Assembly: GCA_963768765.1 (NCBI GenBank)
Contig: CAVYJK010000027.1
Coordinates: 62,001 to 126,000, forward strand
From: DASWLF01 sp963768765
GTDB taxonomy: Bacteria > Desulfobacterota > Desulfobaccia > Desulfobaccales > 0-14-0-80-60-11
Length of the DNA: 64,000 bases
Direction of reading: 5' to 3'
A program made the position numbers and the translations under genes. The notes under the pieces were generated by a model. That model saw only the letters and a program-made list of their open reading frames with translations. It did not search any database and was not told the DNA's origin. The stretch's first letter is position 1. Each line of letters starts with the position of its first letter. Shown here in pieces: positions 43,493 through 50,445 of the stretch.

Positions 43493-44077
43493 TTAGCCCG
43501 GATGCCGGCGCCTCCAGGCCAGGCGGCCCAGGACCTTGAGCCAGGCGCCGCCTTCCCGCAGGGCCATCCTGGTAAGCCACAGGTAGCGCCGCCGCCGCCA
43601 GTAGTGTTGCAGCACCCCGGGGGCGGGCAATGGGTGCACCGCGATGCCGTGCCGGGTAAAATGCCGCTGGAACAGAAACTGGGCCCGGCGCATATGCAGG
43701 GCGTCGCTTACCAGCCCCACCGCTTTCAGCTGCAGCCGCCGCGCCAGGCGCAGCGTATTCCTGACCGAGGCCGCGGTGTTGTGGGAAGCCTCCTCCAGGA
43801 TCAAACGGGAGCCCAGGGATTCCCGCAGGTCGGCTCCCCAATTTTCTGCGGCCCAGTCGCAGGACCAGCGGGCCATGGCCGCGGCTTCGGAAACGGTGGC
43901 CCCCGGGCTCCGGCCTCCGGTTATGAAGATATGGCACTGGGAGTAGCGGGACCGCCAGAGATCCAGGGCGTGCAGCACCCGCATGCGGGCTACCCGCCCC
44001 GGCTGCCCCTGGGGGTTGACCCGGGCGCCCAGGACGATGATGGCGTCCAAATCTTTGGGGAGATGAAAGGGTGCCAT
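43493..44077 (-). CDS. YdcF/SanA-type DUF218 protein
   Basis: Envelope-associated protein of the DUF218 family (ElyC/SanA/YdcF). LDAIIVLGARVNPQGQPG is the first strand and nucleotide-like loop, IFITGGRSPGATVSEAAAMA the second, EEASHNTAASVRNTLRLAR and VGLVSDALHMRRAQFLFQRH the later motifs. No membrane anchor is seen in these 194 residues, as in cytoplasmic YdcF. Family members are tied to envelope integrity, but the reaction is not known. It is upstream of no obvious partner; the KptA-like gene is 75 bases away on the same strand. Confidence 0.82.
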   Translation of the reverse strand: MAPFHLPKDLDAIIVLGARVNPQGQPGRVARMRVLHALDLWRSRYSQCHIFITGGRSPGATVSEAAAMARWSCDWAAENWGADLRESLGSRLILEEASHNTAASVRNTLRLARRLQLKAVGLVSDALHMRRAQFLFQRHFTRHGIAVHPLPAPGVLQHYWRRRRYLWLTRMALREGGAWLKVLGRLAWRRRHPG

Positions 44078-44151
44078 CCATTGTCACCTATGCGGGAAAC
44101 CCGCGTCATCTAAAAGGCGAAAGACGAGAAGAAGAGAAATTGCTCCCCATT

Positions 44152-44907
44152 TCACCTTTTTCCCTTTCCCCCTTTTTCCCGCTTTCTCCGCAGGGTCCGG
44201 GCCCCTGATTTCCAGGCCGGCTCCCGCTTGTGGCCTTTGCTCTTATGTTGGGAGGTGGGCTGAAACATCCCGGGCAGGTCCAGGACAAAGGTCCCGGGGG
44301 TGGGAGCCGGCGGCCGGGGCGGCTTCTCGGATTTGGCCCCCGGTTTTTGCTGGGGCGGCGGCGGCAACTGGAGAAACTCCCGGGGCAGGGCCGGGGCCAG
44401 GAAGAGGTCTTCACCGTAACCCTGAAAAGCGACGCCGGCCCGGGCCGCGGCCTGGGCCTGGACCGTGACCAGCACCGGCTGGGGGGAGCGACGCCGGCCC
44501 AGCTTCAGGGCCGTCTCCGGGGTGGCGGCCAGCACCAGTTCCTTCTGCGGCGGCGGCTTAAGCCCTTCTTCCCAGACCCGTTCGTGGGCTTTGACAGGGA
44601 TGGCCGCGTACAGCAGGGCAGGGGGGGGCTCCCCGGGACGGCGCAGCCTGGCCGGACCGGGCGCCAGGCAGCGGATCCGGTCGCCTGCCAACTCAAAGGC
44701 GGGCGGCTGCACCAGGGCCGCCACCTGGTCCAGGTGGTGGCGCCGCACGAAGCCCCAACCCGGCTCGGCGCTGAGGGCCCGCAGCAGCGTCTTAAGGGGG
44801 ATGAAACCATCTTCCGAGAGCACCAGCCCGAACTCGTCGGGACGGTGGCACAGCATGTAGGTGAGCATGCGGGCCAGGTCTGCCAGTTGCCGGGGCAAGC
44901 GGGTCAT
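44152..44907 (-). CDS. Divergent Tpt1/KptA-like protein with a basic, proline-rich tail
   Basis: The first ~180 residues follow the RNA 2'-phosphotransferase fold: LARMLTYMLCHRPDEFGLVL SEDGF, then RIRCLAPGPAR, LLYAAIPVKAHERVWEEGLK and PVLVTVQAQAAARAGVAFQG. Canonical Tpt1/KptA has LRHxP, IRAxQGHS, LYHGT and VHLSAD; here these read LCHRP, IRCLAPGPA, LYAAI and LVLAAT. Two or more catalytic positions are therefore replaced, so the classical NAD-dependent reaction is doubtful. The last ~70 residues are proline-rich, then strongly basic (KSGARTLRRKREKGGKGKR), suggesting RNA binding. It could be a repurposed binding domain; function unknown. Confidence 0.7.
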   Translation of the reverse strand: MTRLPRQLADLARMLTYMLCHRPDEFGLVLSEDGFIPLKTLLRALSAEPGWGFVRRHHLDQVAALVQPPAFELAGDRIRCLAPGPARLRRPGEPPPALLYAAIPVKAHERVWEEGLKPPPQKELVLAATPETALKLGRRRSPQPVLVTVQAQAAARAGVAFQGYGEDLFLAPALPREFLQLPPPPQQKPGAKSEKPPRPPAPTPGTFVLDLPGMFQPTSQHKSKGHKREPAWKSGARTLRRKREKGGKGKR

Positions 44908-45128
44908 AGAAACGGTCTTCGGTTTTTAGTTTTCGGTTTCCGGTTATTTAATCGGTCGCTCAGGTGCCGGTGGCAACTTCAAGTCATGTAGTGGTAGCCG
45001 CAGGTTTCAGCACCGGCGAGACCTCGGGGACGCTTTCTGAAACAGGTTTAGTAAATATTAGCTTTCCTTAATGAAACTCACAAGAGAAACTAATGTCCTG
45101 GAAAGGGAACCGGAGACTAAGAAGAAAG

Positions 45129-45156
45129 TTGACAAGAAAGGTAATAATGATAATTT
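45129..45156 (+). promoter_or_regulatory. Promoter close to the HExxH gene
   Basis: TTGACA (45129-45134), 16 bases, TAATTT (45151-45156). The start codon at 45172 is only 15 bases beyond the -10, so the mRNA leader would be very short. No ribosome binding site is visible. Confidence 0.45.
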
Positions 45157-45171
45157 TATATAGATAAAGAT

Positions 45172-45696
45172 ATGGGCCGACTCTATTTTCACCAGGATCA
45201 CAAAGAGCTTTTGCAAGAGGCGTCGGGCATCGCCGAAGAGGTGACCTCCGACTTCTTCAAGCTGGGCCCCGGAAACTGGCGCCGGGCGCGCTACGACATC
45301 CTCACCCTGGAGGCCCTGGCCCGGGAGGAGATCTCGGCCCACGCCCAGGCCCTGGTGGCCAAGTACCGGGGCAAACCCCACAACCGGGCGTTGCCGTCCG
45401 CTTCTTTCGATTTTTACCGGGTCTGCCTGCAGGACCACAACATCCTGAAGGCCCTCCAGTCCCGGGAGGACCTGGCCCTCTTCCCCCTGTTGGTTTACAT
45501 TGTCACCCATGAACTGGTGCATATCGTGCGCTTCAGTCAGTTTCTGGCCCTGTTCGAGGCCTCCGAGGAGCAAAAGCGCCAGGAGGAGCAACGGGTCCAC
45601 CGGCTGACCCAAAAGATCCTGGAGCCCTTCAAATATCTCGATATGCCGCCGGTACTCCGGTATTATGAACATCACTGGCAAGGAGGTTGGCAGTAA
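45172..45696 (+). CDS. HExxH-motif protein, putative metalloprotease-like
   Basis: Mostly helical 174-residue protein. YIVTHELVHIVRFSQFLALF contains HELVH, a zinc-binding HExxH motif on a helix, followed by a charged segment EASEEQKRQEEQRVHRLTQK that could supply a third ligand. The N-terminus KELLQEASGIAEEVTSDFFK has no signal. I recognise it only as a conserved deltaproteobacterial type without an established function. Its stop overlaps the ATG of the FmdB-like gene (TAATG), so the two are probably translated together. Protease activity is inferred from one motif and is unproven. Confidence 0.7.
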   Translation: MGRLYFHQDHKELLQEASGIAEEVTSDFFKLGPGNWRRARYDILTLEALAREEISAHAQALVAKYRGKPHNRALPSASFDFYRVCLQDHNILKALQSREDLALFPLLVYIVTHELVHIVRFSQFLALFEASEEQKRQEEQRVHRLTQKILEPFKYLDMPPVLRYYEHHWQGGWQ

Positions 45697-45995
45697 TGCC
45701 CATCTATGAGTATCAATGCGCCGCCTGCGGCCGGGTTACGGAAAAATGGCAGAAGATTTCCGAGCCGCCCCTCACGGTCTGTCCCGCATGCGGCGGCGGT
45801 CTCAGCAAGCTCATCAGTTCTTGCGCCTTTCATCTTAAAGGCAGCGGTTGGTATGTGACGGACTACGGCGGCAACCGGGCCGTTTCCTCCGGCGACAAGT
45901 GCGATGAGTCGAAGGCGGCCGGGGGCTCCGAGGCCGCGGCGCCGCCCAAGGAATCCGGGAAATCCGACTCGACTCCTCCCCCCAAAATCAAGTGA
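45696..45995 (+). CDS. FmdB-type zinc-ribbon protein
   Basis: Small regulatory-type zinc ribbon. MPIYEYQCAACGRVTEKWQK and LTVCPACGGGLSKLISSCAF carry the two CxxC pairs of the FmdB/CxxC_CXXC_SSSS family; GSGWYVTDYG is the typical following motif. The 99 residues end in a low-complexity tail rich in Ser, Lys and Pro. ATG 45696 overlaps the preceding stop. Family members are named after a putative regulator of formamidase, but no general role is established. Confidence 0.88.
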   Translation: MPIYEYQCAACGRVTEKWQKISEPPLTVCPACGGGLSKLISSCAFHLKGSGWYVTDYGGNRAVSSGDKCDESKAAGGSEAAAPPKESGKSDSTPPPKIK

Positions 45996-46039
45996 CGCAC
46001 CTGCTGACGCCCTCCGGTGGGAGAGAAAGAGAGCATCCG

Positions 46040-46618
46040 TTGGCGGAAATCAAGAGTGCTTTAGAGCTGGCCCTGGAAAAGGCCGAGCGCTACGGCAAGG
46101 CCTCCAAGGAGGAGATGGCCGCGGCGCAATACCAGGAGCAGGGCCGCCAGTTGGCGGTCCAATACCTGAAAGAAGAAGGGGACCTGGAGGAGGGACTCAA
46201 GGCCATCCCCCCGGAGGCGCAGGCGGCGGCCCGGGCTGCCATGAAAAAGGTCTTCCTGCGCAACATCGGCCTGCCCCGCAACGGGGACCTGGACTCGCGC
46301 CTGGACCGGGCCGTGGCGGGCCTGGCGCTGGTGGCCGGCAACCCGAAAGCCATGGCCCGCCTCACGGCGGAACTGGAGCAGCTCCTGCAGCAATTTCTGC
46401 AGCTCCGGAGCAGCGCCTTGCAGCAGCTCAAGGCCAGGTTCGGCGCGGGTATCGGCCAGGTGCAGCGGGCCATGGAGGCCCAGCTGCGCCAGAAGGTGCG
46501 ACTGGAGGTGGAGCAACTCCCCCAATTTCAGGAAGAGTGGCGCCGATTCCAGGGCGGCCTCCTGGAGCAGTTCGAGCCCATGCTGGAAGACCTGAAGGAG
46601 AAGATGCAGCGGGCCTGA
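46040..46618 (+). CDS. Conserved helical protein, unknown function
   Basis: About 192 residues, almost all predicted helix with heptad-like charge patterns (EWRRFQGGLLEQFEPMLEDL and LTAELEQLLQQFLQLRSSAL). The start LAEIKSALELALEKAERYGK resembles small deltaproteobacterial and spirochaete proteins of the DUF6657 kind, which is a tentative assignment. TTG 46040 fits that pattern; a GTG at 45992 overlapping the fmdB stop is the alternative and would add 16 residues. It is the third gene of the unit and is followed by a terminator. Confidence 0.65.
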   Translation: MAEIKSALELALEKAERYGKASKEEMAAAQYQEQGRQLAVQYLKEEGDLEEGLKAIPPEAQAAARAAMKKVFLRNIGLPRNGDLDSRLDRAVAGLALVAGNPKAMARLTAELEQLLQQFLQLRSSALQQLKARFGAGIGQVQRAMEAQLRQKVRLEVEQLPQFQEEWRRFQGGLLEQFEPMLEDLKEKMQRA

Positions 46619-46649
46619 GTTAAGGTTGCGGCCAGGCATGGAAAACCAA

Positions 46650-46679
46650 GGGACGGTCCGCCGGGCCGCCCCTTTTTTT
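46650..46679 (+). terminator. Terminator after the three-gene unit
   Basis: GGGACGGTCC and GGGCCGCCCC pair with one mismatch around loop GCC, followed by seven T residues. Confidence 0.8.
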
Positions 46680-46786
46680 ATTTTATAAAACCGAGTTGCG
46701 TTCAAAGAGCTATTTTTATAGCCGCAGGCCTTAGCCTGCGCCTGCACAGGCGAGACGCCTGCGCCACCTGTTTAATTGCGACTTAA

Positions 46787-46908
46787 GACCTCTGCGAAAA
46801 TCTAAATGTGGGATAGCCGCCCCCGGCTGTCCACCGCTCATCGCAGGCGGGGGCGCCTACGCTACATTTTGATGAACCAGGGCAGCAACTGAGATTTTCG
46901 CAGAGGTC
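46787..46908. repeat. 122-bp element with perfect 17-bp terminal inverted repeats
   Basis: GACCTCTGCGAAAATCT at 46787-46803 and its exact reverse complement at 46892-46908 flank GGGATAGCCGCCCCCGGCT and a GCAGGCGGGGGCGCC segment. The interior has no coding capacity. It lies in a gene-free stretch (46619-47152) that also carries GGCGAGACGCC palindromes, CAGGCTGTTGATAAAC at 46972 and a TGTCACCCTGAG-type pair (46998-47116). Confidence 0.7.
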
Positions 46909-47152
46909 TCGACTTGGTATAAGAGGCCTCAATTAACCTATGGTAGGGGCGGACCCGATGCCTGCCATAGCAGGCTGTTGATAAACTTGTTATTTTGTCA
47001 CCCTGAGCCAAAGGCGGAAGGGTCTGGTCCCTGGAAATTACCAGGGTTGTGCCCCGTAAATCGCAGTATGATGGCCGTCACACACACTAGATTCTTCGCG
47101 GCGCTCAGAATGACAGATTAGGAACTTGAAGCATTTTTCAACGTAGGGCCAT

Positions 47153-47914
47153 TCAACCCACCCGGCACAACCGCCGAAAGTTGTCTCCCAGGATGGCCTG
47201 GGTTTGGGACTCCGGCAGGTTGAGGTTCAAGATCTTGTCCAGTTCCGTCTGGGGCTGGCTGAAGGGGTAGTCGCTGCCGAAAAGCAGGCGGTCACTGCCA
47301 TAGCGTCTGAGGAAGTCCTTAATTTCGGGGAGGGCCGCGGTGGAGGTGTCGGCGTAAACTAAAGGCCGGCCCCAAACCCCGTGCCGGTCCAGGGGCACGT
47401 AGCCGCCGTTGAGGCCTCCCAGGTGGGGAATGATGACCGGCAGGTCCCCGGCCAGGTGGTCCAGGAAGAACAAAGTGTTTTTTAGGGTTTCCTCCAGCAG
47501 GATGGGCAGGCCCCGGACCTTAACCACCTCCAGGAAGCGGCGGCAGCGGGGGTCGTCGTAGCGGTAGACCGGCTCATCGGCGTGGCGGTGCCACTTGATG
47601 GCCGCGTATTCCGGCCCCAATTCCTCCCAGGCAAAGTCGTTCCATACGAAGAAGTAGGGGAAGATCTCCGGGCCCTGGGCGGCGCCGGCCGCCTTCAGGT
47701 CCAGCAGGTACCGGTGGGCGGCCCGGCGGCACTGCTGCCAGGCGGCGGTGTCGGGGAAGTCAGGGTCGTAGCGGTCATAAATGTCTTCCACCGGGGCGAT
47801 GGCCCCCACGCCGCTGATCCCCGCGGCCTGAAGCAGCGGCCGGGCGTTTTCCCAGCCCCAGGAAACGTTCTGGATGCCGGTGTGGAGGTGGGCGTCGATG
47901 ATGTTATAAGTCAT
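47153..47914 (-). CDS. Amidohydrolase family protein
   Basis: TIM-barrel metal hydrolase of the amidohydrolase-2 group. IIDAHLHTG holds the HxH metal pair, KWHRH and VIIPHLGGLNGG the following histidines, and FGSDYPFSQP the catalytic aspartate. At 253 residues it fits. The substrate is unknown; related proteins act as decarboxylases or hydrolases of small ring compounds. Its neighbour on the same strand, 110 bases upstream, is an Mth938-domain protein; no pathway link is apparent. Confidence 0.85.
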   Translation of the reverse strand: MTYNIIDAHLHTGIQNVSWGWENARPLLQAAGISGVGAIAPVEDIYDRYDPDFPDTAAWQQCRRAAHRYLLDLKAAGAAQGPEIFPYFFVWNDFAWEELGPEYAAIKWHRHADEPVYRYDDPRCRRFLEVVKVRGLPILLEETLKNTLFFLDHLAGDLPVIIPHLGGLNGGYVPLDRHGVWGRPLVYADTSTAALPEIKDFLRRYGSDRLLFGSDYPFSQPQTELDKILNLNLPESQTQAILGDNFRRLCRVG

Positions 47915-48024
47915 GGCGAGGTCCTGAGAGGTTCTTTGGTGGCACAGGCGTCCCGCCTGTGCAGGCGCAGGCTAAAGCCTGCGGCTATATTTTGCCATTT
48001 GCTGGAAAAATCCCTGCCGGACCC

Positions 48025-48366
48025 CTAGCAAGTCAGGTGCAGGGCCACGGCCAGGCGGCGCCTGCCGGCCAGGTCGTTGATGATGGGCACCGCTTCCCGG
48101 GTGGGCCTGACAATCAGGTCGATGCCCCGTTCTTGGAGATAAGCCTCCAGGCTGGGGTCCAGCCGCAGATTGCCGGGGTTGCCGGTGCCCACCACCAGGA
48201 CCTGGGGGGTGGCCGCCAGGGCCTCGGCCACGTCATCCACCTGCAAGAGATGGCCTTCCCGGCGCCACCAGTCACTTTTGATGTTTCCCGGCCAGATCAA
48301 GAGGTCCTGGCGGTAGGAGTGGCCGTCGATCACCAGGTGCCCGAATTCATAGCTGTCGATGTGCAT
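48025..48366 (-). CDS. Mth938-domain protein
   Basis: Compact 113-residue alpha/beta protein of the Mth938/NDUFAF3 family. DSYEFGHLVIDGHSYRQDLL, PQVLVVGTGNPGNLRLDPSL and YLQERGIDLIVRPTREAVPI match the family. In mitochondria a member (NDUFAF3) helps assemble complex I, and the bacterial relatives are of unknown function; here a full nuo operon lies 5 kb away. The gene is complete and without a signal peptide. Confidence 0.85.
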   Translation of the reverse strand: MHIDSYEFGHLVIDGHSYRQDLLIWPGNIKSDWWRREGHLLQVDDVAEALAATPQVLVVGTGNPGNLRLDPSLEAYLQERGIDLIVRPTREAVPIINDLAGRRRLAVALHLTC

Positions 48367-48637
48367 ACCTGTTCTCCTAACGGCGGCCGCCCCCCCGACC
48401 GCAGGCCACCCCCAAATCTATTATAAGAATCTTCAACCGCGGCGGCAAGGTGAGTAAGAGACCGGCCAAATGCCGCCCCGGGCGAGGGAGGCGGCAGGGG
48501 AGGGTGGGGTGGTGGGAGAAGGAAGAATTTTAGCGGCGTCGCAGCAAAAACCAGAGATCCCCAACCGAAGACTGAAAGCCGAAAACCGAAAACCCCAACC
48601 CGGCCCGCTTTGCCGGAAGGGCGGGATGTGCTAAAGT
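48367..48637. other. Intergenic region with C-rich and AAAACCG repeats
   Basis: Divergent gap of 271 bases. It holds GGCGGCCGCCCCCCCGACCG, then AACCGAAGACTGAAAGCC and GAAAACCGAAAACCCC units also seen at 3941-3975, 26652-26690 and 44915-44945. No gene. Confidence 0.6.
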
Positions 48638-49408
48638 ATGGCCATGAAGCGCAGCCGAGACACCGAGACGCACCGGGTGCGGCTGGCTAAGGTGGCGGTG
48701 GTCCTGTTCCGGCCCCGTTTGCCCGAAAACATCGGCGCCGCGGCCCGGGCCGCCTGCAACATGGGCCTGAGCCGCCTGGTGGCGGTGCAGCCGGAGGACC
48801 TGGACCCGGAGCGCATGGCCATGATGGCCACCGGGCCGGCGGTCCACCTCCTGGAAGGCATGGAGGTGCATGACGACCTGGGTAAGGCCCTGGCCCCCTT
48901 TCAGTACGTGGTGGGCGCCACGGCCCGCCTGGGCGGGGTGCGCCGGGATTATTTCACCCCCCGGGAGATGGCGGCCCGGGTCCTCGACCACTCGGAGCAC
49001 AACGACATCGCCCTGCTCTTCGGGCCGGAGAACTTCGGCCTCACCAACGAGGAGCTGGCCTTCTGCCACGCCCTGGTGCACATCCCCACCGCGGCGTGCT
49101 CGTCGCTGAACCTGGCCCAGGCGGTCATGGTGCTGGCCTACGAAATTTTCCTGGCGGCTGGCGACCGCCCAACGTTCATCCCCCGACTGGCCAACTCCGC
49201 CGAGCTTTCGTCCATGTACGCCATGCTCCAGGAGACCCTGGTGAAGATCAACTTCATTTCCCACCAGAACCCGGAGCACTGGATGTTCAACGTGCGGCGC
49301 CTCTTTTCCCGCCACGGCCTGCTGGCCCGGGAGGCCCAGGTCATCAAGGGCATCTGCCGCCAGATCGACTGGTACGTGGGCAAAAGGCTGGAAGGGGAGA
49401 AGAAGTAA
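48638..49408 (+). CDS. TrmJ-like tRNA/rRNA methyltransferase (SPOUT)
   Basis: Knotted SPOUT methyltransferase that 2'-O-methylates RNA with SAM. LFRPRLPENIGAAARAACNM, ALLFGPENFGLTNEELAFC and AACSSLNLAQAVMVLAYEI are the three SPOUT motifs. A C-terminal helical extension as in TrmJ follows (LVKINFISHQNPEHWMFNVR). At 256 residues it is normal. TrmJ modifies position 32 of tRNAs; the assignment to that site is by family only. Start 48638 or the next ATG at 48644. Confidence 0.9.
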   Translation: MAMKRSRDTETHRVRLAKVAVVLFRPRLPENIGAAARAACNMGLSRLVAVQPEDLDPERMAMMATGPAVHLLEGMEVHDDLGKALAPFQYVVGATARLGGVRRDYFTPREMAARVLDHSEHNDIALLFGPENFGLTNEELAFCHALVHIPTAACSSLNLAQAVMVLAYEIFLAAGDRPTFIPRLANSAELSSMYAMLQETLVKINFISHQNPEHWMFNVRRLFSRHGLLAREAQVIKGICRQIDWYVGKRLEGEKK

Positions 49409-49409
49409 A

Positions 49410-49480
49410 TTTGAGGGGAGGGCCGGGGGCTTACAATCGCCCTCCCCTCAAACTTCTCTCCCAGCCCCCAATAAGAGGCT
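49410..49480. repeat. GC-rich palindromic repeat after trmJ
   Basis: TTGAGGGGAGGGCCGGGGGC faces CGCCCTCCCCTCAAAC, then CCAGCCCCCAATAAGAGGC. It fills the convergent gap. Confidence 0.75.
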
Positions 49481-49500
49481 CAGGAAAAGTTTTGGGAGGC

Positions 49501-50337
49501 TCACGGCTTGTAGTACATCAACTGGCGGGCAAAGGGAGCCACGGCTTCCTCCAGGGCGCGCTGCTCCTCCGGGGTCATGGGGACGAAGTTTTGGGCTGCG
49601 GCGGCCAGCTCGGCCACCTGCTCCGGGGTGTCGGCGCCGATGACCACCAGGGAGAGGCTCTGGCTCAGGGCGTAGGCCACCAGCTCGGGCACCAGCTCCC
49701 GGGGGTTTTCCGCCAGTTGGGGCAGGACCCCCCGCAAGAGCACCTTCATGCCGATGACCCCCAGGCCCCGAGATAAAGCGTCGGCGGCCACCGGCAGGAA
49801 ACTCCGGTCCTGGGGCTCCGCCGGGTTCACCGGGAGGAGCACGGTGTCGAAGGGGTAGAGGTCCAGGGCCCGGCGCAGGATGTCGGGGTCGTGGTGGCCG
49901 GTGACGCCCACGAAGCGGGTCCAGCCCCTCTCTTTGGCCTCCCGGAAGGCCTCCAGGCCCCCGCCGGGGGCGGTGAGCGCCTGCAGGTCCTCCTGGGTGC
50001 GCACGTCGTGGACCTGCCACAGGTCCAGGTGGTCGGTGTCCAGGTGTTTCAAGGTGACGGACAGATGGGCCATGGCCTTTTTGTAGGTGCGGCCGTGGGA
50101 CTTGCTGGTGAGAAAGATCCGGTCCCGGTGGCCCTTAAGATTCCGGCCCAGGTAGGCCTCGCTGCCGGAGTAGGCCCGGGCGCTCTCGAAATAATTGATA
50201 CCCGCGGCAAGCGCCGCCTCGATGACCGCTTGGGCCCCCTGGTCCTCGCCGTAGGTGCGCAGGACGCCCTCGCCGCCCAGACCCAGGACGGTGGCGTGGT
50301 GGCCGGTATGGCCCAGGGGCCGCATGGGGATGGTCAT
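49501..50337 (-). CDS. Aldo/keto reductase
   Basis: NADPH-dependent TIM-barrel reductase. MRPLGHTGHHATVLGLGGEG opens the fold; YFESARAYSGSEAYLG has the catalytic tyrosine, FLTSKSHGRTYKKAM the lysine, and DHLDLWQVHDVR the histidine. QSLSLVVIGADTPEQVAELA is the cofactor end. ATG 50337 with AGGAGGCAACC upstream is preferred; the frame extends 31 codons through an ACAGAGACAC repeat. About 278 residues. The physiological substrate is not known. Confidence 0.92.
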   Translation of the reverse strand: MTIPMRPLGHTGHHATVLGLGGEGVLRTYGEDQGAQAVIEAALAAGINYFESARAYSGSEAYLGRNLKGHRDRIFLTSKSHGRTYKKAMAHLSVTLKHLDTDHLDLWQVHDVRTQEDLQALTAPGGGLEAFREAKERGWTRFVGVTGHHDPDILRRALDLYPFDTVLLPVNPAEPQDRSFLPVAADALSRGLGVIGMKVLLRGVLPQLAENPRELVPELVAYALSQSLSLVVIGADTPEQVAELAAAAQNFVPMTPEEQRALEEAVAPFARQLMYYKP

Positions 50338-50352
50338 GGTTGCCTCCTGAAA

Positions 50353-50425
50353 AATAAACCACAGAGACACGGAGGTCACAGAGGAAATTGATTTATGGTG
50401 CGCTCTGTGTCTCTGTGGTGAAATC
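50353..50425. repeat. CCACAGAGACAC inverted repeat
   Basis: AAACCACAGAGACACGGAGG and TCTGTGTCTCTGTGGTG form a stem across about 45 bases between the divergent reductase and uvrC genes. Confidence 0.75.
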
Positions 50426-50445
50426 TTCATCGCCTTGATAGGCCG

